From assembly GCF_000430845.1 (NCBI RefSeq), contig NZ_AUMU01000007.1, positions 124,001 to 188,000 of the forward strand: a stretch of DNA of 64,000 nucleotides, in the 5' to 3' direction. Source of the DNA: Chryseobacterium gregarium DSM 19109 (GTDB lineage Bacteria; Bacteroidota; Bacteroidia; Flavobacteriales; Weeksellaceae). Shown here one piece after another: positions 52,201 to 61,744 of the stretch. Positions within the stretch are counted from its first letter, which is position 1. Each line of letters begins with the position of its first letter. The position numbers and the translations under genes are program-made. The notes beneath the pieces are model-generated. The model did no database searches. It saw only the letters and a list, made by a program, of their open reading frames with translations, and had not been told where the DNA came from.

Positions 52201-52641
52201 AAGTATGACGAAAAAGGTAATATTCTTCAGTACACGACCAGGGACGGCATTCCGGTAACGATAGTATGGGGCTATAACAAGACCCAGCCCATTGCCAAGA
52301 TTGAAGGGATCACCTATGACCAGCTGACTTCTCTGGCTTCCCCGACAGCCATTGTCACGGCTTCCGATAATGATGCGGCAGACCCTTCCAAAGAAGGTTT
52401 GCTTCTGGAAGCATTGAACAGCTTCAGGAAAAACAGCCAGCTGACGGATAAGAAAGTCACGACCTATACCTACGACCCGCTGATCGGGGTAACCTCGATC
52501 ACCCCGCCATCCGGGATCCGCCAGGTTTTTGCCTACGATACCGCGAACAGGCTCAAGGAAACCAAAGTGAGAAGCAAGAACAGTGCGGGAGCCTACACCG
52601 ATAAAAAGGCTGCCGAATACAAATACAACTACAAGCCATAA
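49240..52641 (+). CDS. Secreted RHS/YD-repeat-like large protein
   Basis: 1133 residues. Signal peptide ending QINAQ (about 1-21). The start VSLYTGSPDISVPVYSIKEG, then LSYNSTGITVGERASWVGLG, is typical of the SpvB/TcaC-like or RHS N-terminal region. The last about 250 residues contain YD-type repeats (VSYDKYDEKGNILQYTTRDG). It lacks the RHS core tip and any toxin domain, and is followed six bases later by the DUF6443 protein. Together they could form one shell, as TcB/TcC pairs do; that is an analogy. Confidence 0.7.
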   Translation: MKKINLLFISIIATFLQINAQGLNYIQNIVPQTPESNAILKSFETPVSLYTGSPDISVPVYSIKEGDINFDIKLSYNSTGITVGERASWVGLGWNLSVPTLVRNVRQVPDDFSYGFFYETKYTVNNVYNIKKVLTPNTPVNNSCTQCYEIDNLYRSNLLDLESDDYRITLPDGKSISFMVNQERDAEHPIGHIVQFPDSDYKIEYITSNGNWEIINPQGYKYLYIKGNVINYSYTYSIGGNSLGTLPEKKDQPYTSTWVLSKITSPSNHILNFGYDPVIYEDCDLINQTKTVDLFSEHPDPNDSRNTVYTNYSKTRGTNLFISRIWGDFGEAIFNKDSRLDFTTYGRKLNNVEIKNKTNVISKVSFDYDYMISPSPAYPSYTCNRFENDNDISKRLILKKINIYANTDKPSSYQFNYDDTSLPNRLSYARDLWGYYNGEIGNTGLTPSIDVVVTEPNKRNVDPSSAKAGILKEIIYPTGGKTKFLFESNRGIYYGDATGTEQQMHNNIPTKNKYVYFSTHEDDTQQLNKTYVMPFPVNSNDFAVSTQMIPMRFTTTTTNCIYPENSLPYINSCSIYYSVLDNDNNVVLGRSLLQNGFSMTHSFAKNQLINGLKVKMEVYSGRIRPQSQYFNYLQDEAAIEVAYTILDSTLVTNTGVGLEVPFGGLRIKRIENTENMQAPIIKEYDYKFNGIETGLSSIQLDFLQRVPEKSFVTSQSRFPMQTGNGSLIAYTNAKEYRINPITNERNNISHIFLNNYSVGSYIGACIFNQGLGGALISASVPCFEDPRNGKPLFTDYSGKKAESLEYEDIYLTGKNLSWVYGMDYDRVIRNSDFIYLGAGVTTPTFLGADFFYYKFKNFDDPDYSKETKDYLNGKELITKTEYKSLHPSHHQMTKEKVELPDGTVTETNYGYAHEKSNQLMIDRNMIGIPLETTTTQTKEGVTKTLGKTETLYPTSVPTPQAGNLVLPLSVKSADQLTGVMSTEVSYDKYDEKGNILQYTTRDGIPVTIVWGYNKTQPIAKIEGITYDQLTSLASPTAIVTASDNDAADPSKEGLLLEALNSFRKNSQLTDKKVTTYTYDPLIGVTSITPPSGIRQVFAYDTANRLKETKVRSKNSAGAYTDKKAAEYKYNYKP

Positions 52642-52647
52642 TTAACC

Positions 52648-55600
52648 ATGAGAACCGATATACTAACCAAAACACTTCCGGTCCTGGCCATCGCGCTGTC
52701 ATCGATGTCCTATGCCCAGACCAATACGGAGAACTATGTGCAGTCCAGAACCTGCCTTAATGATGACTGTACGAAAGTCTCTGAAGCCATCACCTATTTT
52801 GACGGCCTGGGAAGGGCCAAACAGATCGTCAGCGTCAAATCCACCCCTGCCGGGAAAGACCTGGTCACCCCGGTAACCTATGACGGCTTCGGGAGGAAGA
52901 TAAAGGATATCCTTCCGGTCCCTGCCGATACCCAGAACTCAATGATCCATACCGGGATCGTAAATGAAAGCACTGCCAATACCTATTACGGGGTAAGCAA
53001 TGCCTATTCTGAGAAAGAGGTGGAGAACTCACCGCTGGACAGGGTATTGCAGCAGGCTGCTCCGGGCGAGCCCTGGAAGATGAGCTCCGGGAAAACCATA
53101 AAGTTTGGCTATGATGCCAACCTAGGAAACGAGGTAAAGAAATTCAGGGCGGTTACCACTCCCAGTACCGTTAACAACGTATCCACCGGTATTTCCGTAC
53201 TGTCAATTTCTACAGAGAATTCAGGGTATTATCCGGCTGCCACACTGTATAAGAACACCGTAACCGATGAAGACGGGAACCCGATCACGGAGTTTAAGAG
53301 CGGACAGGGACAGACCCTGCTGGTCAGAAGGAATGACGGCGGCCAGAATGTGGATACCTATTATGTCTACAACGACTATAATCAGCTGGCCTATGTGCTT
53401 TCCCCCAAAGCCGTGCAGCAGATCAGTCAGGCCAATAACCAGGTAACGGAAGCTGTCCTCAATGAGCTGTGTTACCAGTACCGCTATGACGGAAGGAGCC
53501 GTTTGGTAGAGAAAAAGCTTCCGGGCAAGGACTGGGAATGGATGGTCTATGATAAACAGGACCGCCTGGTACTGAGCCAGGACGGGATCTTAAGAACCGC
53601 TGTCAACACCTTTAACACCAGGGGCTGGCTGTTCACCAAGTATGACGGTTACAACCGGACCGTTCTTACCGGCTTCTACCCCAATACCGAATCACGCACG
53701 GCGGCGCAGGACTATTTAAACAGCCTGCCTGCCACTACCCTGAATAACGAAGACCGTGTCCCGAATCCTGTAGTGATCAGTGGCATGAATATATATTACA
53801 GGAACCTGGCGTATCCTTCCACGGGGACGATCCTGCTCGGGATTAACTATTATGACACCTATCCGCCGGAAGCCCCGGCCATCCCGGCAACGGTCCTTGG
53901 ACAATATACTATGGGCCAGGCAACCAATGCAGAGAACGATGCCTCTACCAACAGCCTTCCGACCGCTTCCTATGTAAGGAACATCGAGGATAACAAGTGG
54001 ACCAAAAACTACCCCTATTACGACACGATGGGAAGGGCGGTTTTCACCCATTCCATCAACCACCTGGGAGGGTATACTAAAACGGAATCCCTGCTGGATT
54101 TTGCGGGAGCCCCTCAAAAGGCCAATACCTATCACATGAGGAAGACAGGCGAAGTCGGGGTAACCGTACAGGAACGTTTTGTGTATGACAGCCAGAACCG
54201 GCTGAAACAGCACTTCCACCAAGTAGACGCCAATCCCGAAGAGCTGCTGACAGAAAACACCTACAATGAACTTTCCCAACTGAGCAACAAGAAGGTAGGA
54301 AATAATCTACAGAGCATTGATTATGCCTACAATATCCGGGGCTGGCTCACCGATATCAATAAAGCCGAGATGACGGTATCCAATCTGAACGGGAAGCTCT
54401 TTGCCTATACGATAAAATATACCGGGAAAGATGGGATCACCAATCCTGATTCTGTTTTATTTTCAGGAAAAAATGTAGCGGCAAAATACAACGGGAATAT
54501 TGCGGAAGTGGACTGGCGTGCGGTAGAGACTTTGGGTCAGAATCCTTCATTAACCCCAAAAAGGTACGGCTATGCCTATGACCCGCTGAACCGGCTCCGC
54601 GCAGGCTATTACCAGAACCCAAACAACCCAAACAGCAAGGAAAACACAGAATCCATCGACTATGACGTGAACGGGAACATCACCAACCTGTTCAGAACCT
54701 CCGTGGTAGAATCGGGAACAACAGCAACAATGATTGATAAGCTGGAATATGTTTATGCATCAGGAAACAAGAGCAATAAGTTGACGAACATTAATGATTA
54801 TGCTTACAACCCGACAGGCTATGAAGGTGGCGGGCAGGAAATAAAATATGACCTTAACGGCAACATGACCTTAATGCCGGACAAAGGAATCAGTAAGATT
54901 GCCTACAACTTTCTGAACCTTCCCGATCAATTGAATTACGCCAAAGGAATTGAAACGGTTACCGTTAACACCAAATACGGATCGGACGGCAGCAAACTGC
55001 AAAAACAAAACACGACCACCGTGAATGGTTCCATCGTTAAAAAGACAACGGATTACCTGGATGGCTTCCAGTACCTGAAAACGGACAATATCGGGATCAT
55101 CGGGATGAGCGCTGAAACGATGGCTAACCTGGAAACCTCAAGAGCCCTGGAAATGCAGGCATTTTCTGTGGAGCCTATGGCGGCAGCCGCCACCTTGACA
55201 TCCAAGACCCGTGACCTTCAGTTTTTTCCTACAGAAGAAGGGTTTTACGATTACCTAAAAGATCAGTATATTTACCAGTATAAGGATCACTTAGGAAACG
55301 TACGGGTGAGCTTTGGAAGAAACAGCGCAGGCGCTCTTGAAATCACAGACAGCAATGATTATTATCCTTTCGGGATGAACCACCTGAAGACCGGGTTTTC
55401 TTTTTTCAGCCCAGCTTCGGCTTATAAGAATTACAAGTACAACGGCAAGGAACTGCAGGAAACAGGAATGTATGATTATGGAGCAAGATTCTATATGCCG
55501 GATATTGGAAGATGGGGTGTTGTGGATGAACTTGCTGAGAAGATGAGAAGATGGAGTCCTTATAATTATGCGTTCAATAATCCTATTCGTTTTATTGATC

Positions 55601-56253
55601 CGGATGGAAGAAGTCCCCTTACAGATTATTATAATTTAAAAGGTCAGCTTACCAAACATGTTGAAGATGGGAAACTTGATAAAAAAGTAGTTTTAACTAC
55701 TAGTAAAAAGGAAGCTGATACAGATGCCGCAATTAGCGCAGGTCATGTTATTAATCAGGTATCTAATGATCAATTAAAACAAATTGACGATATATATACT
55801 TTTGGTAAAACAGATAAAACAGGAACTGAAAAAGGATTTTTGTTTGGACAGAATGGGAAATCATCAAAAACAGTAATGGGAGAAAAAGCAGGAGAAGTAG
55901 GATCTAAAGAATGGGCAGATGCTAAGAAGGATTTGAGAGAAAAAGGTGATAAAACAGCTTCTGATGCACATTTACATCCTTTACATTATGATAACGATGG
56001 AAATGTAACCAGTTATGGGGTGCCTTCTCCGTCAGATACAGACAAAGATCCTAAAAATATGTCCAATAATACACAGCCATCTATGGTTTTAGGATGGACT
56101 GAAAATCAAGGATCATTACCTTCTGGTCAAATAGGAGGAACTCCCTCTCCCAATACATATACTCCTACAGTAGGATTTTATAATACGGGTGGTTCTATTA
56201 TTAAAATAGATTATTCGTCATTTAAAAAAGCAATGGAAAAAATAAACAAATAA
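52648..56253 (+). CDS. DUF6443-RHS polymorphic toxin with JAB-like C-terminus
   Basis: 1201 residues. Signal peptide ending MSYAQ (about 1-24); DUF6443 region about 25-170 (YFDGLGRAKQIVSVKST). RHS/YD repeats fill the middle. The RHS core tip, about residues 905-990, reads [13 protein letters not shown], then [20 protein letters not shown] and FIDPDGRS. Beyond the tip, DAHLHP, then PSPSDTD, looks like the His-x-His-Pro...Ser-x-x-Asp zinc site of JAB/MPN peptidases, as in some RHS toxins. Catalysis is predicted only. Base composition drops to more AT after 55610, where the toxin part begins. Confidence 0.85.
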   Translation: MRTDILTKTLPVLAIALSSMSYAQTNTENYVQSRTCLNDDCTKVSEAITYFDGLGRAKQIVSVKSTPAGKDLVTPVTYDGFGRKIKDILPVPADTQNSMIHTGIVNESTANTYYGVSNAYSEKEVENSPLDRVLQQAAPGEPWKMSSGKTIKFGYDANLGNEVKKFRAVTTPSTVNNVSTGISVLSISTENSGYYPAATLYKNTVTDEDGNPITEFKSGQGQTLLVRRNDGGQNVDTYYVYNDYNQLAYVLSPKAVQQISQANNQVTEAVLNELCYQYRYDGRSRLVEKKLPGKDWEWMVYDKQDRLVLSQDGILRTAVNTFNTRGWLFTKYDGYNRTVLTGFYPNTESRTAAQDYLNSLPATTLNNEDRVPNPVVISGMNIYYRNLAYPSTGTILLGINYYDTYPPEAPAIPATVLGQYTMGQATNAENDASTNSLPTASYVRNIEDNKWTKNYPYYDTMGRAVFTHSINHLGGYTKTESLLDFAGAPQKANTYHMRKTGEVGVTVQERFVYDSQNRLKQHFHQVDANPEELLTENTYNELSQLSNKKVGNNLQSIDYAYNIRGWLTDINKAEMTVSNLNGKLFAYTIKYTGKDGITNPDSVLFSGKNVAAKYNGNIAEVDWRAVETLGQNPSLTPKRYGYAYDPLNRLRAGYYQNPNNPNSKENTESIDYDVNGNITNLFRTSVVESGTTATMIDKLEYVYASGNKSNKLTNINDYAYNPTGYEGGGQEIKYDLNGNMTLMPDKGISKIAYNFLNLPDQLNYAKGIETVTVNTKYGSDGSKLQKQNTTTVNGSIVKKTTDYLDGFQYLKTDNIGIIGMSAETMANLETSRALEMQAFSVEPMAAAATLTSKTRDLQFFPTEEGFYDYLKDQYIYQYKDHLGNVRVSFGRNSAGALEITDSNDYYPFGMNHLKTGFSFFSPASAYKNYKYNGKELQETGMYDYGARFYMPDIGRWGVVDELAEKMRRWSPYNYAFNNPIRFIDPDGRSPLTDYYNLKGQLTKHVEDGKLDKKVVLTTSKKEADTDAAISAGHVINQVSNDQLKQIDDIYTFGKTDKTGTEKGFLFGQNGKSSKTVMGEKAGEVGSKEWADAKKDLREKGDKTASDAHLHPLHYDNDGNVTSYGVPSPSDTDKDPKNMSNNTQPSMVLGWTENQGSLPSGQIGGTPSPNTYTPTVGFYNTGGSIIKIDYSSFKKAMEKINK

Positions 56254-56255
56254 TT

Positions 56256-56789
56256 ATGAAATATTCAATCTTTTTTTTATTGATTTTATTAATCAGTTCT
56301 TGTACTTCATATGTAGATATACCCAAAAACAGTATAAGTAATAATAGTATGATATTTGAGTATGGTAACAATGAAAATAAATTTAAGTATATAAATAAAG
56401 TAAATGCTTCTGCAGATCATGAAATATATTATACAACCAATTTTTCAATAATTTTACCCAAGGGTATAATAAATTGGACAAAGAGCGATAATAATTTTTT
56501 CTTTGAATATGATGATAAACAAATCATCTACATATATTCTGCTTATAAAAATGAAGAAGAATCTGATGATTGGAAGTTATTAGAAATTGAACCTAATGAT
56601 ATTGGAAACTATTTGAATAATTACTGGGAGAAAAGAGGATATAAAGAAGAATATTTATTGAAAGAGAATGTTGGGAGAATATCAAAAATTTATACAAATG
56701 GAAAATACAAAATATTACTTTATAATATAAAAGTTGAAAAGGTTCCTATATTTACTCAAAGTGCAAAAACATTTAATGCAAACTTTTAA
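56256..56789 (+). CDS. Putative lipoprotein immunity protein 1
   Basis: 177 residues, two bases after the toxin gene. Lipoprotein signal FFLLILLISSC with the lipobox Cys at about 16. AT-rich, no family known. Position and size fit an immunity protein for the JAB-like toxin; its export suggests the toxin acts in the periplasm. Confidence 0.6.
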   Translation: MKYSIFFLLILLISSCTSYVDIPKNSISNNSMIFEYGNNENKFKYINKVNASADHEIYYTTNFSIILPKGIINWTKSDNNFFFEYDDKQIIYIYSAYKNEEESDDWKLLEIEPNDIGNYLNNYWEKRGYKEEYLLKENVGRISKIYTNGKYKILLYNIKVEKVPIFTQSAKTFNANF

Positions 56790-56793
56790 ATAT

Positions 56794-56826
56794 CAATAGG
56801 CTGTCTCAAATTTAGATAGCCTATTG
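56794..56826 (+). terminator. Hairpin after immunity gene 1
   Basis: CAATAGGCT(G)TCT pairs with AGA(T)AGCCTATTG, with a T-poor end. It separates the main toxin-immunity pair from the first orphan cassette. Confidence 0.5.
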
Positions 56827-56859
56827 CTTGGAGTTGCTAATTTTGTTAGGATACAATTC

Positions 56860-57766
56860 TTATACTCCGTTTGGAATGAACCATCTGAAGACCGGGTTTT
56901 CTTTTTTCAGCCCGGCTTCGGCTTATAAGAATTATAAGTACAATGGAAAAGAATTGCAGGAAACGGGAATGTATGATTATGGTGCAAGAATGTATATGAG
57001 TGATATCGGAAGATGGGGCGTAATAGATCCGCTGGCGGAAAAGATGACAAGACATAGTCCTTATACTTATGCATTTAATAATCCATTGAGATTTATTGAT
57101 CCTGATGGTATGGAAAATCAGGATGTGATTATTACAGGAGAGTATAAAAGTCAAGTATTGGCTGAGTTACAGTCTTCTGTAGAAGGGCAGTTAACTTTAA
57201 AAATGGATGAAGCGGGAAAAGTGACGGCTGAAGCTGTTAAAGGAGTAAAACTAACAGAAGCGTCATCTACTTTTTTAAAAGCTACGGAGGACGTTTGTAA
57301 TATTGTTGTTTTAAAATCAGATGGTGATTATAGGCTTGATAATGACACTTTTTACCAAGGAGGTGCTTATGGAGGAAATAAGATGGCAGGAAATGGGAAA
57401 ATGATAGGTGTTAATGTTGTAAATCCAATGGTAAATAAAAAATTAGATGAAATTTTAGGTTTACCTGGGGGAGTAGGCACTTTACATGAGGCACTTGAAG
57501 ATTATATGGGAATCCTTAATAGTCCTGGAAGTCCGGCGGCAAGTTCCCCAGAAAATAATGCAAAGGGATATACAACAGCGCATAAAAAAGCAAAAGAATT
57601 GGATCCAAGGTTTAAAGATCCCGGATCAGATTATACGGGTAAACAAATTAGAGAAAAAAGGAGTGATGACAATGGTAGAAGGTATTCTACAGAAGAATAT
57701 ATTTATACTAATAGCAAAACTAAAGTAAAAACATCTTTAGGTCGTTTTAAAACTTATTTACAATGA
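56860..57766 (+). CDS. Orphan RHS-tip/toxin cassette A
   Basis: The tip begins at about 56860 with [17 protein letters not shown], continues through the RHS tip to [10 protein letters not shown], then a toxin domain of about 220 residues. The frame is open from a TTG codon at 56828, but no good start exists, so it is a displaced cassette and not an expressed gene by itself. The toxin part has LHEALEDYM (H-E-x-x-x-D), possibly a zincin-like peptidase, weakly supported. It could replace the tip of the full-length gene by recombination. Confidence 0.65.
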
Positions 57767-58185
57767 GAAAATTATTAATAATATTTTTAAGTTTTTTTAT
57801 ATATTTTTTTCTTAGCAGCTCTTTTCAGTTACAAGAAAATGAAATTACTTTGGTTGCAAAAGTTGAAAAAATTGATTGCACAGAGAATAGTTTTATAGTA
57901 TATTTTAAAAATAAAACAGGAAAAGGGGTATTCTCTATGCCTAAAATCTGTAGTTATAAAAATAATGTTTATAAATACAAATTACAGGCGGGCAAAATTT
58001 ATTCTTTTAAATTAAAAAAATCGCTTTCAGTTTATATGCCAGAGCATCAGCCAAAAGAAAGTATACATACAGAGTTAGTTGATGGAAAAATAATTTGGAC
58101 AAGCAAGATGAATAGAGTTTTTTATGAAGATTGTTTAAATATTTGTGGTCTTTATATAGACAACGAAGTAAAGGTTAATAAGTAG
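57763..58185 (+). CDS. Putative exported immunity protein 2
   Basis: 140 residues. A strong hydrophobic start ([18 protein letters not shown]) followed by a soluble, Lys-rich domain. Overlaps the cassette by four bases (ATGA). Family unknown; position suggests immunity to toxin A. Confidence 0.55.
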   Translation: MRKLLIIFLSFFIYFFLSSSFQLQENEITLVAKVEKIDCTENSFIVYFKNKTGKGVFSMPKICSYKNNVYKYKLQAGKIYSFKLKKSLSVYMPEHQPKESIHTELVDGKIIWTSKMNRVFYEDCLNICGLYIDNEVKVNK

Positions 58186-58226
58186 TATTAACTTGATAAG
58201 TAACAAAAATTAAAATAAAATTACTA

Positions 58227-58259
58227 CAAGAGCATATTATTGTGCTCTTGTTTATTTTT
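58227..58259 (+). terminator. Terminator after immunity gene 2
   Basis: CAAGAGCA pairs with TGCTCTTG across eight bases, followed by a T-rich run. Confidence 0.7.
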
Positions 58260-58284
58260 AGGAAAAAGTCCTCGAAATAATAAA

Positions 58285-59218
58285 TGCTAACGATTATTAT
58301 CCTTTCGGGATGAACCATCTGAAGAATGGAAATACTCTATTTGGAGCAGGAACTTATAAAAATTACAAGTACAACGGCAAAGAGCTACAGGAGACCGGAA
58401 TGTATAATTACGGCGCAAGGTTCTATATGCCGGATATCGGACGTTGGGGTCTTGTGGATCCGCTGGCGGAAACTTCTCGTCGTTGGTCACCATATAATTA
58501 TGCCTTTAATAATCCTTTGAGATTTATTGATCCTGATGGAAGAGAGGCAAAAGATATTTTCAAATGGGATAATTTAGGAAAGTTAACAAAAGTTGCAGAT
58601 TCAAATACGGATATAATCTATACAGAGAATCAATTTGAAACCGATGGTAAAACTTTAAAAGCAGATGCAAAAGGTGTTGAAGTTGGACAAAAAGGTTATG
58701 TTGAAGCAAATAAACAGGAGATTACTTTATCTGAAACATTTACAGATCGTCAAGGAAAAAGCTCAAATACTTTAACAACATTAAGCTTTCAAAACAATCA
58801 GGAAAAAGCAACAGAAGTTGCAGAATATATGTATAATAATGGAACAAATGAGTTTTCAAATTCAACATATACATCCAATAAAGGAGGATTTTCAGTTGTG
58901 TCAACTTTGGGATTACCTTCAAAAACAATTGTTGATCCGAAACAATATATGCAGAATTTTAATATTAATGGTGATTCTTTTTATCCTAGTATATTAACTA
59001 ATCATGATCATAATCATCCAAGTAATCATCTCCCTAGCGGGTATATGCTGAACGTAAAAAATAATATGCTTATTCCAAGAAAGTCAGATGTGGAAGGAGC
59101 TAGGGGAAATGCTGATTATCATAACACTGTAGATCCTGACTTTAAAAATGTTAAATTTAGAACCTATTTGAAGGGAAAATATATGAATTATAATTCTAAA
59201 AGTGCCTATTATGACTAA
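58285..59218 (+). CDS. Orphan RHS-tip/toxin cassette B
   Basis: The RHS tip starts near 58285 ([13 protein letters not shown]); the first ATG in frame is at 58310. After the tip, HDHNHPSNHLPSGY, then PRKSDVEGA, gives a JAB/MPN-like metal site (H-x-H-N-H-P-S ... S-D). The toxin domain is unlike that of the full-length gene apart from this motif. Expressed only if fused or read from within. Confidence 0.65.
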
Positions 59219-59774
59219 AAAAATTCTTTTTACTTTTTTTTGTATATTATACATAACTGCTTATTCTCAGAATATTGTAAAAAAAAAGGGAATGTTGAAT
59301 CCTTTCATAAATGCTTTTTATGAAAATGTTTTAGAAAAAGATGTTAATCTTAAAAATAATTTCCTGACAATAATATATATAGAAGATGAATTAAAAAATA
59401 AAAATATTGATTTAGATCTTAGAACAGGTGACATAAATTTAGATCTAAATAAGAATGATTCTTTTAAAAGAGCTATTATCAAGTATGGAAATGTTAAAAT
59501 TTTACTTGTAGGCAAAAATATTAATGATATTAATTTTTTAATGACATCAATTAAAAAATCAGCTAAAGTATATACAAATAAAAATCCTGATATAAATAAT
59601 GTAAGTTTTTTTGATGAAGAATATGTATGGAGTTTATTATTTGATAATAAGAATGAATTAATAAACTTCTATCTTCCAGAAGAGAAAGACAGTGCATATA
59701 AAATATTTAATAATATAAAAAGTAAAGTTAAAATAGGAAAAGATTTCAAGGATATTGGATATAATAATTGGTAA
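59211..59774 (+). CDS. Putative exported immunity protein 3
   Basis: 187 residues from the ATG at 59211 (MTKKILFTFFCILYITAYSQ), which overlaps the cassette stop. It has a cleavable signal peptide ending YSQ and a highly charged soluble part. Unknown family. Confidence 0.55.
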   Translation: MTKKILFTFFCILYITAYSQNIVKKKGMLNPFINAFYENVLEKDVNLKNNFLTIIYIEDELKNKNIDLDLRTGDINLDLNKNDSFKRAIIKYGNVKILLVGKNINDINFLMTSIKKSAKVYTNKNPDINNVSFFDEEYVWSLLFDNKNELINFYLPEEKDSAYKIFNNIKSKVKIGKDFKDIGYNNW

Positions 59775-59852
59775 ATTCATTAAGATTAGCAATCAGTTAG
59801 ATAGAAAATAAATCCCCCAGCTGGTGCGAGCGTCTCGCTCGTTCCTTTGAAG

Positions 59853-59886
59853 ATAAAAAACCCTCGCAATTTGCGAGGGTTTTTGC
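59853..59886. terminator. Strong hairpin after immunity gene 3
   Basis: CCCTCGC pairs with GCGAGGG, with A6/T5 tails on the two sides. Confidence 0.7.
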
Positions 59887-59929
59887 TTTAAATTATAATT
59901 AGAAATTGAATTGCGGTAGAGAATAGGAA

Positions 59930-60371
59930 ACGGTTACTGTTAACACCAAATACGGATCGGACGGCAGCAAACTGCAGAAACAAAACACGACCACCGTGGA
60001 CGGTTCCATCGTTAAAAAGACGACTGATTACCTGGATGGCTTCCAGTACCTGAAAACCGAAAATATCGGGATCATCGGGATGAGCGCTGAAAGGATGGCT
60101 AACCTGGAAACCTCACGAGCCCTTGAAATGCAGGCATTTTCTGTGGAGCCTATGGCTACTACAGCGACATTGGCATCGAAGACCCGTGACCTTCAGTTTT
60201 TTCCTACAGAAGAATGGTTTACGATTACCTAAAAGATCAGTATATTTACCAGTATAAGGACCACTTAGATAGACAAGTAAAAGAGAAGCTTTTACGAAGG
60301 ATACGAACGAAGTTCAGTACGGGTAAGCTTTAGCAGAAGCAGCGCAGGCGCTCTTGAAATCACAGACAGCA
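59930..60371 (+). pseudogene. Decayed copy of the RHS core end
   Basis: Aligns with 54955-55355 of the full-length gene (VNGSIVKKTTDYLDG region) with few changes. One base is lost near 60215, shifting the frame, and the segment near 60267-60325 is replaced by unrelated sequence. It precedes cassette C and shows that the displaced pieces come from the full-length gene. Confidence 0.75.
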
Positions 60372-61276
60372 ATGATTATTATCCATTCGGGATGAACCAT
60401 CTGAAAACAGGGTTTTCTTTCTTCAGCCCGGCTTCGGCTTATAAGAATTACAAGTACAACGGCAAGGAATTGCAGGAGACGGGAATGTATGATTATGGGG
60501 CCAGGATGTATATGAGTGATATAGGTAGATGGGGAGTTGTGGATCCGCTGGCGGAGAAACATAGAAGACATAGCCCTTACAATTACGCAGTTAACAATCC
60601 AATAATGTTTATTGACCCAGATGGTAGAGATATTAGGTTTGGTGATAATATTTATTCATATGAAAAAAATCGAGATTACAGTAAAATTAAAAATGAATTT
60701 GATAGAAACACTTACAAAGCGTTAGATTATTTATATTCTACTGGTGCTCTCAATGTTACTATTGGTGAAGGTAAGAATGCTAAAACTGTGAGCATTATGG
60801 ACGAAATGATTAATGATAAAAAAAATACTTTTATAATTAATGAACAGATAGAAAATGGCAAGAAAAACGAATTCGACCCTAATAGTAAATCCGTAAAATT
60901 CAACACATCAGAAGGTATAAGATTTAGGAAGGACGGTACAAAATCGACATTGGAAGAAGGAAATATTGGTTATAACAGCCCTTCTTCTAGACTTGGTCAT
61001 GAAATGATTCATGGATATAACCTTTTTTCAAATCCAAAAAAGTATGGAGAAAGGAATCGTAATAAATATGATAATAATACTGATAAGTCGATAATAACAC
61101 CAGATAATCGAAATTTAGGATTTCCAGATCAAGAAGAAGAGTATACAACAACAAATTTGGGGAATCAGATGAATGTGAAACTTGGAGAAGATAAAAGAAC
61201 TAATTATGGAATAATACCTTATACAGTAGAAAGTGTGACTTCAACAAAAATTAAACCACCTGCAACTCCAAAATAA
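60371..61276 (+). CDS. Orphan RHS-tip/toxin cassette C (M91-like metallopeptidase)
   Basis: The tip is complete ([10 protein letters not shown], then [15 protein letters not shown] and FIDPDGRD), and the first ATG is at 60392. The toxin part has RLGHEMIHGYNLF (HExxH), then QEEEYTTTNLGNQMNVKLG, the pattern of M91-type zinc peptidases with a downstream Glu ligand and a second helix. About 200 toxin residues. Confidence 0.7.
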   Translation, partial: NDYYPFGMNHLKTGFSFFSPASAYKNYKYNGKELQETGMYDYGARMYMSDIGRWGVVDPLAEKHRRHSPYNYAVNNPIMFIDPDGRDIRFGDNIYSYEKNRDYSKIKNEFDRNTYKALDYLYSTGALNVTIGEGKNAKTVSIMDEMINDKKNTFIINEQIENGKKNEFDPNSKSVKFNTSEGIRFRKDGTKSTLEEGNIGYNSPSSRLGHEMIHGYNLFSNPKKYGERNRNKYDNNTDKSIITPDNRNLGFPDQEEEYTTTNLGNQMNVKLGEDKRTNYGIIPYTVESVTSTKIKPPATPK

Positions 61277-61278
61277 TT

Positions 61279-61692
61279 ATGAAAATTAAATATTTATTAC
61301 TAATGTTATTGATTGTTGCTACATCGTGCAGTAATCAAGGAACTACATTATTTTATTATAATGGTACGACTAATAATGGCAAATATGTCTTAGGTTCTGA
61401 TTTGAAATTTTTCTTTTTAGAGAATAATAATATAGCGAGAACTCTTATTGAAAGTAAAAGGATTAATGAAGAGATTTCAAAAATTAAAAAGGAAATATAT
61501 ACAAAAAATAATATTATTATTCCTGATGATAGCTATTATGTATTTGCATTTATTACCAAGAAAGATACATTGTTTGCAGATAACAGATTAGAATTTTGGA
61601 GATATAAAGATAAAGGTATTTCATATAAGTTGAAGGATTCTTCAAAAAACATCATACTGAAGCATTATAAATTGAATCCTAACCAACAATGA
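61279..61692 (+). CDS. Putative lipoprotein immunity protein 4
   Basis: 137 residues. MKIKYLLLMLLIVATSC is a lipoprotein signal with Cys17. Follows cassette C by two bases. No known family. Confidence 0.6.
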   Translation: MKIKYLLLMLLIVATSCSNQGTTLFYYNGTTNNGKYVLGSDLKFFFLENNNIARTLIESKRINEEISKIKKEIYTKNNIIIPDDSYYVFAFITKKDTLFADNRLEFWRYKDKGISYKLKDSSKNIILKHYKLNPNQQ

Positions 61693-61744
61693 TACATTCC
61701 CTTCGCTCGTTCTTTTAAGATAAAAGAAATCGCTTTTTGGCAAG

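Noticed and set aside
53716..54279. 187-residue minus-strand ORF
   Set aside because: Antisense shadow of the RHS gene; no signal of its own.
56828..56859. TTG start for cassette A as a real gene start
   Set aside because: The sequence before the RHS tip is the end of a hairpin and has no ribosome-binding or export signal; the cassette reads better as displaced DNA.
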